DNA from: JAXDBV01 sp034678415
GTDB lineage: Bacteria > Bacteroidota > Bacteroidia > Bacteroidales > VadinHA17
Direction: 5' to 3'
Assembly (NCBI GenBank): GCA_034678415.1
Contig: JAXDBV010000291.1
Coordinates: 1 to 7,074 of the forward strand
Length of the DNA stretch: 7,074 nucleotides
Positions within the stretch are counted from its first letter, which is position 1. Each line of letters opens with the position of its first letter. Made by a program: the position numbers and the translations under genes. Under the pieces are notes generated by a model that searched no databases, was not told where the DNA came from, and saw nothing but the letters and a program-made list of their open reading frames with translations. Of the stretch, positions 1 to 7,055 are shown one piece after another.

Positions 1-1
1 T

Positions 2-2071
2 TCAAAACAACACGAAACCCCTTACGAAGGGTATGAAAATCCGTTGGTGGTGTATGCCCTGCAGTACACACCGACCATTGCCCCCAAGGTCGGAGGAATG
101 GAAGGAACGGGAGGCCCGACGCATGGCATCTCTGCCAATACGTCCGAATGGTGGGGCATGGATCCCGTCACCTATTCGAATTTCTATTCAAAAAACAGGA
201 ACTATTTCCCCAAATACTACCTCACCTCCAGCTTCTTCGCCGATCTTAAACTTCTGGAAGGACTGAATTTCAGGACAACCTGGGGGATCAATAAATATTT
301 CGCCAATAACAAGGTGTTCTACCCGTCATTCGAATATTATGATTCACTGGGAAAAGAAGGGGGAGGAACAATCGTTTCCTACCGGTTGCCAAATAACAGG
401 CAGCTTAATGAAACTTCCTATGACGATTATAATTATACCGTAACCAATTTACTGACCTACAGTAAGACGCTGAATGACGTCCATAACATTGACGTCCTCC
501 TGGGGCATAACGACGAATATTATAAAAACTCGTATTTCAGCGCCACGGCCTATAACTTTCCATCCAATGAAATCCAGATACTGAGCCTGGGAACAGAACG
601 ACAGAGCGTAAGTGAGAATATGACAGACTGGGCATTACGGTCCTTTTTCGGGCGATTGAATTATAACTACCGGGGCAAATACCTGGCGGAATTTTCCGTA
701 CGCCGGGATGCTTCCTCGAAGTTTGCCGCAAAATACCGGTGGGGAACATTCCCTTCAGGATCCGTGGGATGGAGAATATCCGACGAGAGCTTCATGGATC
801 GCTTTACCTGGATTAACGATATGAAACTGAGAGCCAGTTACGGCATTCTGGGAGGCCAGGACATCGGAAGCATATCATGGAACTCAAGTGAGATGGTGCG
901 TACAGACTATGATATTAACCGGCAGCTTACCGCCGGCTCAGGTATCTATGAAAGCTTTGCAACAATGAATTTGGGGAGCGCTTATGATTTCAACAGTACC
1001 TATGTCACCGGCGCCGCGGTTACCAAGTATGCAAATCCTGACATTAAATGGGAAGTGGCATATATCACTAACCTCGGCGTTGATATGGCCCTGTTTAACA
1101 CAAGCTTGATCATTAATGCCGAGTATTTCAATAAGAAAACCACAGACCTTATCCTGCCCGTAAACCTCCCGGCAACCACGGGTATTATTAACGGCAGCTT
1201 ACAGGGTACTTCGTTTCAGAATGTGGGAGAGATGAGAAATACAGGGTTTGAATACACGGTTCAATACCTGAAAAGAACAGGAGATTTCACCTTTGATATC
1301 CGTTACACCGGATCCCACCTGAAAAATGAAATATTGAAACTGCAGCCCGGTATCAAACAGTATTTCCTGGATGCCAACTATGGTCATACGCATACAATTG
1401 GAGAGCCCTACGCAGCTATCGCAGGTTACAATATCATAGGAATATATCAAACACAGGCAGAAATAAACGAACGCCTGGAAACCATCACCGAAAGGGGAGC
1501 TGTAAAACCGGGAGATTATATTTACGACGATACCAACGGTGATAAAATCATCTCCCCAAAAGATGTTATTATCCAGGGCAGTCCACTGCCATCGTATATT
1601 TTCGGGTTAACCGCCAACGCAGCATATAAGGGATTCGATTTTAACATTCATGTCCAGGGCGATCTTGGGAAAAGCGCTGTAACAAGCGTTCGCGGCAGGT
1701 TTGAGTTTTCATATTATATGTATCTTAACAACTTTGATAATGTCCTTGAACGTTGGCATGGGCCCGGTACTTCCAGCACTGTTGCAAGAGTATTCTCCGG
1801 TGATGCCAACAACCGGTCGACCATCAATACCCATTTCATCCAAAAAACCGACTATGCCAAGATACGCCATGTGGAGCTCGGATACACCATTCCCAACGCA
1901 ATTACCCGTAAAATTGGCATTCAGCGACTGAGGGTGTTTGGTAATGTTGCAAACCTGGCATGTTTTACCAATTATATCGGATTCGAAGTGGAAAGGACGG
2001 GATCGTATCAGCGAACCGATGTCACCCCTCAATCCCGTACCGTTTCATTTGGCGCGAATGTGCAATTCTAA
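2..2071 (+). CDS. SusC/RagA-like TonB-dependent outer-membrane transporter (partial, N-terminus missing)
   Basis: This is the C-terminal 689 residues of a SusC-type transporter, which imports glycan oligomers through the outer membrane using TonB energy. The frame is open from the window's left edge. The TTG at 44 is an internal Leu codon and not a start, because the residues upstream of it fit the family. Typical SusC proteins have about 1000 residues, so the signal peptide, carboxypeptidase-like domain, TonB box and plug lie outside the window. What remains is beta-barrel. Family hallmarks are RWGTFPS with a following GWRISDESFM (about nt 737-790), KLRASYG, NPDIKWE, VGEMRNTGFEY, and PGDYIYDDTNGDKIISPKD (nt 1508-1564; a calcium-loop-like Asp-rich turn), then a GLTANAAYKGFDF strand. 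The protein ends in Phe (NVQF), as expected for BAM-assembled barrels. The susD-like gene starts 17 bp downstream, so the two are almost certainly co-transcribed and form the usual pedal-bin complex. The substrate cannot be read from the sequence. Confidence 0.96.
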   Translation, partial: SKQHETPYEGYENPLVVYALQYTPTIAPKVGGMEGTGGPTHGISANTSEWWGMDPVTYSNFYSKNRNYFPKYYLTSSFFADLKLLEGLNFRTTWGINKYFANNKVFYPSFEYYDSLGKEGGGTIVSYRLPNNRQLNETSYDDYNYTVTNLLTYSKTLNDVHNIDVLLGHNDEYYKNSYFSATAYNFPSNEIQILSLGTERQSVSENMTDWALRSFFGRLNYNYRGKYLAEFSVRRDASSKFAAKYRWGTFPSGSVGWRISDESFMDRFTWINDMKLRASYGILGGQDIGSISWNSSEMVRTDYDINRQLTAGSGIYESFATMNLGSAYDFNSTYVTGAAVTKYANPDIKWEVAYITNLGVDMALFNTSLIINAEYFNKKTTDLILPVNLPATTGIINGSLQGTSFQNVGEMRNTGFEYTVQYLKRTGDFTFDIRYTGSHLKNEILKLQPGIKQYFLDANYGHTHTIGEPYAAIAGYNIIGIYQTQAEINERLETITERGAVKPGDYIYDDTNGDKIISPKDVIIQGSPLPSYIFGLTANAAYKGFDFNIHVQGDLGKSAVTSVRGRFEFSYYMYLNNFDNVLERWHGPGTSSTVARVFSGDANNRSTINTHFIQKTDYAKIRHVELGYTIPNAITRKIGIQRLRVFGNVANLACFTNYIGFEVERTGSYQRTDVTPQSRTVSFGANVQF

Positions 2072-2088
2072 CCTTAAAATTCTGAAAG

Positions 2089-3627
2089 ATGAAAACAACA
2101 TATTTCAAATTATTGATTCTTTTCATGGTATTTACGGTATCATGTGACGAGGATTTCCTGGAACGCCCGCCGTTAACCGCACCAAACTCCGGCACATTTT
2201 ATAAAGATGAGGTAGCGGCCACCATGGCGGTTACAGGTGTGTACAACGGATTGTATGATATGTGCCATTTGCACCAGTGGGAAGATGCGCTCACCGATAA
2301 TGAACGCTGGTATCTTGACGGCGGAACGGCTCTGTACGGCGGACTGGCACACGCGCTGGAAACAGCGGTCGGGAACAATCCCTACCACAGGCGTGCCTGG
2401 AACCGCGGCTACCAGATCATCCAGAGAGCCAATGCGGCTATCGAGAATATTGAACCCATGACAAACATCAGCGATGACCTTAAAAGCAGGCTGATTGCCG
2501 AATGTAAGTTCCTCCGCGGATGGGCTTATCACTTCCTGATATGGAGGTTCGGCGATGTGCCTCTGATGCTCAACCCGACAAGCGAACAACCCTACCTCCC
2601 GGCAAGGACACCAAAAGCCGAGGTGGTTCAGCAAATCTACGACGACCTGTCGGAAGCTGCCGAGATTTTACCCGTTAAATGGACTGGTGCCAATATCGGT
2701 AGAATTACTAAAGGAGCCGCCCTCGGATTCCTGGCTAAGGAATACCTGTTTAACGAAGACTGGGAGAATGCGGAAACAGCAGCCAAAAATGTCATGGATA
2801 TTCTTGATTATGGGCTTGTTGAAAATTACGAGGATCTGTGGACACCCGGTATGTGCAATAACACAAAAGAGGGCTTGTTTGAAATCCAGTACTGGACCTC
2901 AAAAGGTGAATTCGCCTCTGAATTATATTACCGCTGGCTTAAAGGTGAGGCTGCAAACACCGGGGCCTCCGGTCAGGGCTGGTGTATGGTGGTGCAGGAC
3001 CTGGTCAATGCTTTTGAAAACATTGATGGTTCACCCTTTGACCCCACAGGTATTGACCTCCACACCGATAATAACCAGTATGAGAACCGCGACCCGCGCC
3101 TCAAGATTTCCATTTTCTGCAACGGAATGGATTATTTCGGCCAGCCGTTTAAAAGAAGCTGGAGCGAAACCGACTATGGGTGGAGAAAATATACCATCGC
3201 CAAGAAAGACCCGCTTCTGATTAGCAACACGAATGCTCCCTATAACTGGAAAATGTTACGGTACGCGGAAGTATTGCTTATCTACGCAGAAGCAAAAAAC
3301 GAGACCGACGGACCTGTCGCCGAAGTCCATGATGCGGTAAACGCAGTAAGAAACAGGGCCGGTATGCCCGACCTGCCGGATGACCTGTCACAAGACGAGA
3401 TGAGAGAACGCATCTATAACGAAAGAAGGGTTGAACTGTGCAGCGAGGGTACACGGCTGGAAGACCTTATACGGTGGAGAAGACTGAAAGAGGTGATGGA
3501 AAAGAAACATTTCAACCAGGGGGTAGACTACCAAATTGTGACATTTGACGAGTTCAGGTACCTGTGGCCAATCCCGCAGCAGGAAATAGATGTTAACCCG
3601 AACCTGGAACAAAATGACGGATATTAA
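2089..3627 (+). CDS. SusD/RagB-like surface glycan-binding lipoprotein
   Basis: This complete 512-residue SusD-type lipoprotein forms the lid over the SusC barrel and binds the glycan at the cell surface. The start is fixed by a lipoprotein signal peptide: a hydrophobic stretch at residues 8-17 and a lipidated Cys19 in FTVSC. The acidic DED that follows Cys19 resembles the Bacteroidota surface-export signal, and CDEDFLERPP is a typical SusD opening. The N-terminal SusD-like part (about 20-230) is helical and TPR-like, with RANAAIENI (113-121) and AECKFLRGWAYHFLIWRFGDVPL (137-159). The C-terminal SusD/RagB domain (about 260-512) has RYAEVLLIYAEAKNE (391-405), AVNAVRNRAGMP (416-427), ERIYNERRVEL (440-450) and the LEDLIRWRRL helix. 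The ending NPNLEQNDGY is the classic family C-terminus. Length is normal (about 500-600). It lies 17 bp after the transporter and 24 bp before a small lipoprotein gene. No damage is visible. Confidence 0.97.
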   Translation: MKTTYFKLLILFMVFTVSCDEDFLERPPLTAPNSGTFYKDEVAATMAVTGVYNGLYDMCHLHQWEDALTDNERWYLDGGTALYGGLAHALETAVGNNPYHRRAWNRGYQIIQRANAAIENIEPMTNISDDLKSRLIAECKFLRGWAYHFLIWRFGDVPLMLNPTSEQPYLPARTPKAEVVQQIYDDLSEAAEILPVKWTGANIGRITKGAALGFLAKEYLFNEDWENAETAAKNVMDILDYGLVENYEDLWTPGMCNNTKEGLFEIQYWTSKGEFASELYYRWLKGEAANTGASGQGWCMVVQDLVNAFENIDGSPFDPTGIDLHTDNNQYENRDPRLKISIFCNGMDYFGQPFKRSWSETDYGWRKYTIAKKDPLLISNTNAPYNWKMLRYAEVLLIYAEAKNETDGPVAEVHDAVNAVRNRAGMPDLPDDLSQDEMRERIYNERRVELCSEGTRLEDLIRWRRLKEVMEKKHFNQGVDYQIVTFDEFRYLWPIPQQEIDVNPNLEQNDGY

Positions 3628-3651
3628 AATCATGAATAAAAAATTATCCAC

Positions 3652-3996
3652 ATGGAAACAATAGAAAAGAAAAGCATAAAACTGATAAGCCTGGTTTTAG
3701 TTGCATTTATCTGCTGTGTGTTCGCAACCTCCTGCGAGGTGGAAGACTACACATATGAAGCACCGGTGCATCTCATCATCTCCGGGGCAACATCGGTAAC
3801 GGCAAATGCCACCAGGGATTATTATACCTATTATATCGACGATTTAACCTATGCATGGACTGTCCCCGACGGAGCAACCATCCAGGAAGGACAGGGCACG
3901 GCCCACATAAAAGTTAAATTCGGAGATACAGGAGGTACACTCTCTGTTGCAGCAGGTGATATGAGCGCGGAAATAACAGTTATAATCGCGAAATAG
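3652..3996 (+). CDS. Small lipoprotein with a single PKD/Ig-like domain, possible accessory glycan-binding protein
   Basis: This is a 114-residue protein. A basic N-terminus (EKKSIK) and a hydrophobic segment (residues 11-25) lead to a lipobox ending at Cys28 (FATSC). The acidic EVED that follows suggests surface display. The mature part is about 86 residues. It contains YAWTVPDGATIQEGQGTAHI (67-86) and then VKFGDTGGTLSV, the strand pattern of PKD-like and Ig-like beta-sandwich domains, in which a W-x-V-P-x-G-A core is common. No catalytic motif is visible. The gene lies 24 bp after the susD-like gene and is the last one before a strong terminator, the position often held by SusE/F-like or other surface glycan-binding proteins in PULs. 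A binding or spacer role is inferred from position and fold; the sequence does not prove carbohydrate binding. It is much shorter than usual SusE/SusF proteins but shows no sign of truncation. Confidence 0.85.
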   Translation: METIEKKSIKLISLVLVAFICCVFATSCEVEDYTYEAPVHLIISGATSVTANATRDYYTYYIDDLTYAWTVPDGATIQEGQGTAHIKVKFGDTGGTLSVAAGDMSAEITVIIAK

Positions 3997-4024
3997 CTGT
4001 AATACAGGAATACTATGTTACTTT

Positions 4025-4076
4025 AAGGAAAAAAGTGTTATTTCATTAAATAAGTAACACTTTTTTCCTTTTTTTT
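4025..4076 (+). terminator. Strong rho-independent terminator after the susC/susD/lipoprotein genes
   Basis: A perfect 16-bp inverted repeat pairs aaggaaaaaagtgtta (4025-4040) with taacacttttttcctt (4055-4070). Three more pairs, one of them G-U, can extend the stem inwards and leave an 8-nt loop. The right arm runs directly into six more T (4071-4076), giving the stem-loop plus U-tract of an intrinsic terminator on the + strand. It lies 28 bp after the small lipoprotein stop codon. The minus-strand side lacks a U-tract, so it is probably one-directional. It should end the transporter transcript and separate it from the enzyme genes downstream, unless read-through occurs. Confidence 0.9.
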
Positions 4077-4136
4077 GGAAAATACGCATAAAATCCTACT
4101 CAGATATCTCAATACCTCATTCTCGTTTTATATATA

Positions 4137-4571
4137 ATGAAATTTTCAGAGGGGCTGTAAACAAAGAGTAATTATTTTGCTGTTATCACTCATGACTGTT
4201 ATGGCTGTCAACTCCCAAATGATAACGCCTGCAGCAAAAGGTATGACGGAAGAGTAAGAAATCCTTTTGATGAATATGAATGGGGGCACTGGTATGGCCG
4301 TGCACTGGCAAGTTACGCAATGATACAGGAACTCACAGGGATCAGTTATGATGCAGTTTATAAAACATGCTATATTGATTTCCGGACAGGGAATGATTTT
4401 GACAGTTTTTTCTCTTGCCAGACGGGTTGGGGAAACATTGGACTTGAAAAGGGGAAACCATACGTCAGGATGGCATCAGGCCATATGGATATTAAAACAT
4501 GCATCATATCAGGTGAAGAATTCCCGGTTAAAGAAATCCGGTTTTTTGTTACAGATAATGCTGGTAAATGA
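4137..4571 (+). pseudogene. Remnant of a secreted GH116-like glycoside hydrolase (start/signal peptide and C-terminus only)
   Basis: No intact gene reads through this stretch, but pieces of one do. The frame ending at TGA 4569-4571 is open from 4161, and from about 4239 it encodes RYDGRVRNPFDEYEWGHWYGR, then ALASYAMIQELTGISYDAVYKTCYID and DFDSFFSCQTGWG. This matches the C-terminal end of GH116/DUF608 enzymes (usual form RNPWNEIECGxHYARAMASW). The Glu and the Arg nine residues later, which contact the sugar in GH116, are both kept. The nucleophile and acid/base regions, several hundred residues upstream in intact enzymes, are absent. At the 5' side, ATG 4137 encodes MKFSEGL and then meets TAA at 4158. 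One frame over, codons from 4159 encode KQR followed by VIILLLSLMTVMAVNSQ, a good signal peptide, which reaches its own stop at 4255. The simplest reading is a secreted GH116-like gene with an internal deletion of roughly 2 kb and at least one frameshift. Family assignment rests on remembered motifs; other six-hairpin (alpha/alpha)6-barrel hydrolases are less likely. Confidence 0.68.
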
Positions 4572-4608
4572 GTTACGCTACAAAACCATTAACATTTAAT
4601 TATATCAT

Positions 4609-6015
4609 ATGAAAAATGCACTAAGCCGCCGGTCATTTCTAAGAATTTCCGCTCTTTCCGGTGCTGCACTCGGATTCTCGGGATTTAGCGCGGAAAAACA
4701 TCCGGATATGCATGAGATACTGGAAAGGATCAGCCAGGATATTCCCGGGCAAGGAACATCTGTCGCCGGATTGACACTCCCTCCCATCCAGAATGTCAGG
4801 ATAGGCATTATCGGGCTGGGCAACAGGGGATTTGGTATGCTCCGCCGGATAAATGCATTCTGTCCCGACAAAGCAACCATAACAGCCATCTGCGATATAC
4901 AGCAGGAAAAGCTTGACAGTGCAGTCGTATTCCTTAAGGAAAAAGGTCAGAAGCCTGCCACATACACCGGAACTGAGAATGCATGGAAAGAGCTGGTGTC
5001 CAGGGATGATATTGACCTTGTATTGGTCTTTACCCATTGGGACCTTCATGTGCCTATGTGTGTTGAATCTATGCTGAATGGCAAACATGTCGCTGTTGAA
5101 GTACCTGCTGCATACACTGTCGAAGATTGCTGGCAACTGGTGAACACGGCAGAAATAACCCAAAAGAATTGCATGATGCTGGAGAATGCATGTTACGGAC
5201 AGGAAGAGCTCTGGATACTCAATATGGTAAAAAACGGAATATTTGGTACCCTGACATATGCAGAAGCGGCATACATTCACAACCTTAGAACCGGTTTATT
5301 CAACGATGCCTATTACAAGAAATGGAGAGGAAGACATAACCTGAAGCGTGATGGTAACCTGTATCCGACTCATGGACTGGGTCCTGTATCTCAATATATG
5401 GATATTGACCGTGGCGACAGGTTTAAATACCTGGTATCCATGAGTTCTCTCCAGGCATCGCTTACAGAATATTCAAAAACGGTGGAACCGGACAATGAAT
5501 TCTATAACAGGAGTGACTTTAAACATGGAGACATGAATAACAGCCTCATCAGGACGGCTGAAGGAAGAATGATCCTGTTGCAACACGATGTGGTTACACC
5601 ACGGCCATACAGCAGGATCAATGCATTAGCAGGTACTAAAGCATACCACGAAGGTTTTCCCAGCCGTCTTTCCATCGATGGGCAAGGTCATGAATGGCTG
5701 AGCGAGGAGATGTATAAGGAATACTGGGACAAATATCAGCATCCCATATGGGAAGAATTAAAAGAACCTATTGAAAAGTACGGGGGACACGGCGGACTGG
5801 ATTTCCTGGAGATCTACCGACTGATAGATAACCTGAATAAAGGCCTGCCACTCGATATGGATGTATACGACGCTGCATCATGGAGTGTTGTGGGTCCCCT
5901 TTCTGAAATCTCACTTGAACTTGGATCTGTTCCAGTTAAATTTCCGGATTTTACCCGTGGAAGGTGGAAAGAAAAGAGAACCCTGGAGATGCTGAAACAA
6001 GTTCAAATGGTATAG
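4609..6015 (+). CDS. GH109-type NAD-dependent glycosidase (alpha-N-acetylgalactosaminidase family), Tat-exported
   Basis: This complete 468-residue Gfo/Idh/MocA-fold protein most resembles GH109 glycosidases. Those enzymes hydrolyse alpha-linked GalNAc or related sugars by transient oxidation at C3 with tightly bound NAD, so the cofactor is recycled. The N-terminus has a twin-arginine signal (SRRSFLR, residues 6-12, then a mild hydrophobic stretch to about 27). This fits export of a folded, cofactor-loaded enzyme. The Rossmann NAD site is GIIGLGNRG (66-74), with Asp96 (AICDIQ) at the end of the second strand. The dehydrogenase EKP motif is replaced by EVP (164-166). Family blocks are MLENACYG (190-197), LNMVKNGIFG (204-213), YPTHGLGPVSQYMDID (252-267) and GGHGGLDFLEIYRL (392-405). 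By family knowledge, Tyr196, Tyr252 and His255 are the likely catalytic or active-site residues. It starts 37 bp after the GH116-like remnant and lies 62 bp before the next enzyme. Substrate specificity varies in this family, so GalNAc is a prediction only. Confidence 0.9.
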   Translation: MKNALSRRSFLRISALSGAALGFSGFSAEKHPDMHEILERISQDIPGQGTSVAGLTLPPIQNVRIGIIGLGNRGFGMLRRINAFCPDKATITAICDIQQEKLDSAVVFLKEKGQKPATYTGTENAWKELVSRDDIDLVLVFTHWDLHVPMCVESMLNGKHVAVEVPAAYTVEDCWQLVNTAEITQKNCMMLENACYGQEELWILNMVKNGIFGTLTYAEAAYIHNLRTGLFNDAYYKKWRGRHNLKRDGNLYPTHGLGPVSQYMDIDRGDRFKYLVSMSSLQASLTEYSKTVEPDNEFYNRSDFKHGDMNNSLIRTAEGRMILLQHDVVTPRPYSRINALAGTKAYHEGFPSRLSIDGQGHEWLSEEMYKEYWDKYQHPIWEELKEPIEKYGGHGGLDFLEIYRLIDNLNKGLPLDMDVYDAASWSVVGPLSEISLELGSVPVKFPDFTRGRWKEKRTLEMLKQVQMV

Positions 6016-6077
6016 AATATCAGAAGTATCATTAATAAATAATCATATAAGGAAAATGTATCCAAAAGACTTCAATA

Positions 6078-7055
6078 ATGAGAAAAATAGTTTATGCCTT
6101 TTTATCAATAGGATTACTATATGCATGTGGTCCAGGCAGGGAGCAAAGTGATTCCCTGTCTGAGAGAGCAGAGATACCATACATTAAGGGAGAAAGCAGG
6201 ATGGTCTTTGATCCCAATCCCGCTCCTGAGTTCGATGGAAACAAGTGGTATACCAATGACCATTGCTTTGTAACCGATCATGAAGGCACGCTCCATTGGT
6301 TCGGCATCAATAATCCATACCCGCCGGAGGGGAAAAGACTATACCGGTACCACCCGTACCTGGGCCATCTGACAACAGACAATCCCCTTGGCCCCTGGCA
6401 ACGAACCTCCTTTGCCCTCGATGAAAGCCGGGGAACAGAATACCTGGGAGCGCCCTACGTGATATGGCACGAGGAATCCGGGCGATGGGCAATGGTGCTG
6501 CAAACGAATTTTGACACTGTCTTCGGACTGGAAGTGTGCTGGTCACATGACTTATACTCCTGGGAACGAACCCGCACCGCCATCCTGTCAGGTACACTAT
6601 GGTCGGCTACAAGAGACCCTCATATCATGAAAGGAAAGGACGGAAAATACTGGATACACTGTGTTTCTTCAGGTGTTGATGGATTAAAACAATCACAGGT
6701 AATACGCATAAAAACAAAGGATTTTGTTATATTCGATGACCCGGAAATAATTATGGCCATCGAGGAATATGTCACTGCCGTTGAATCCCCCTTTGTGGTG
6801 GAAAGAAACGGCCTGTGGTACCTGTTCTGTACCTATGCACACAGGAGATATGAAGAAACCCTGGTTGTCGTCTCCAATAACCCCGACCACTTTGACTATA
6901 AAAACCATTGCCTTACAACCCTCTTTGGTCACGCGGCAGAAATCTTTACCTTTGAAAACAAAACCTATATATCTTCCTGCGGCCCGGAAGATACACAGAG
7001 ACTGAACCTCCACGGGGTTACGGTTGCGGAATTAGGGTGGCTCAGGCAAAAATAA
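6078..7055 (+). CDS. GH32/GH43-like five-bladed beta-propeller glycosidase lipoprotein, family not assigned
   Basis: This complete 325-residue lipoprotein has signal peptide MRKIVYAFLSIGLLYAC with lipidated Cys17 (LYAC). The mature part looks like a five-bladed beta-propeller built from repeated aromatic strand motifs: GTLHWFGI (70-77), GRWAMVLQT (135-143), GKYWIHC (189-195), GLWYLFCTY (245-253) and NKTYISSCG (294-302). An acidic set in the order typical of GH43 and GH32 enzymes is present: Asp61 in TNDHCF as possible general base, Asp180 in TRDPHI (178-183) as transition-state stabiliser, and Glu236 in VESPFV as possible general acid. HAAEIF (285-290) is a further conserved-looking block. 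These point to a hydrolase of an alpha- or beta-linked sugar; I cannot name the family or substrate. The lipid anchor places it on a membrane, but nothing like the acidic surface-export signal follows Cys17 (GPGREQ), so a periplasmic location is plausible. It lies 62 bp after the GH109-type gene, probably in the same transcript. Confidence 0.78.
   Translation: MRKIVYAFLSIGLLYACGPGREQSDSLSERAEIPYIKGESRMVFDPNPAPEFDGNKWYTNDHCFVTDHEGTLHWFGINNPYPPEGKRLYRYHPYLGHLTTDNPLGPWQRTSFALDESRGTEYLGAPYVIWHEESGRWAMVLQTNFDTVFGLEVCWSHDLYSWERTRTAILSGTLWSATRDPHIMKGKDGKYWIHCVSSGVDGLKQSQVIRIKTKDFVIFDDPEIIMAIEEYVTAVESPFVVERNGLWYLFCTYAHRRYEETLVVVSNNPDHFDYKNHCLTTLFGHAAEIFTFENKTYISSCGPEDTQRLNLHGVTVAELGWLRQK

Noticed and set aside
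44..46. TTG as the start codon of the SusC-like protein
   Set aside because: The frame stays open upstream to the window edge, the upstream residues fit the family, and about 300 residues of plug and signal region are missing, so this is an internal Leu.
3632..3664. Ten-codon reading frame (MNKKLSTWKQ) overlapping the start of the small lipoprotein gene
   Set aside because: It is too short, has no recognisable leader function and lies in a different frame. The start at 3652 gives a clean lipoprotein signal peptide.
4074..4105. Possible promoter, TTTG at 4074-4077 with a -7 element about 20 bp downstream
   Set aside because: The putative -7 (TACTCAGA) matches TAnnTTTG poorly, and the TTTG is part of the terminator T-tract.
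4320..4571. Stand-alone 83-residue gene starting at ATG 4320
   Set aside because: The conserved GH116-like sequence continues upstream of this ATG in the same frame (RNPFDEYEWGHWYGR), so it is an internal Met of a remnant.
4311..4578. Direct repeat AGTTACGC at 4311-4318 and 4571-4578
   Set aside because: It is only 8 bp, one copy is inside coding-derived sequence, and nothing suggests a mobile element or attachment site.
4639..5280. 213-residue minus-strand open frame opposite the GH109-type gene
   Set aside because: It is Cys- and His-rich with no domain pattern and lies fully antisense to a well-supported gene, so it is a coding shadow. The shorter minus-strand frames at 2173-2634, 6307-6597 and 6693-7013 are rejected for the same reason.
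6056..6151. 31-residue reading frame starting just after AAGGAAA, overlapping the beta-propeller gene start
   Set aside because: The AAGGAAA abuts the ATG too closely to act as a ribosome site. The product has no signal or domain, and the overlapping frame from 6078 gives a clear lipoprotein.
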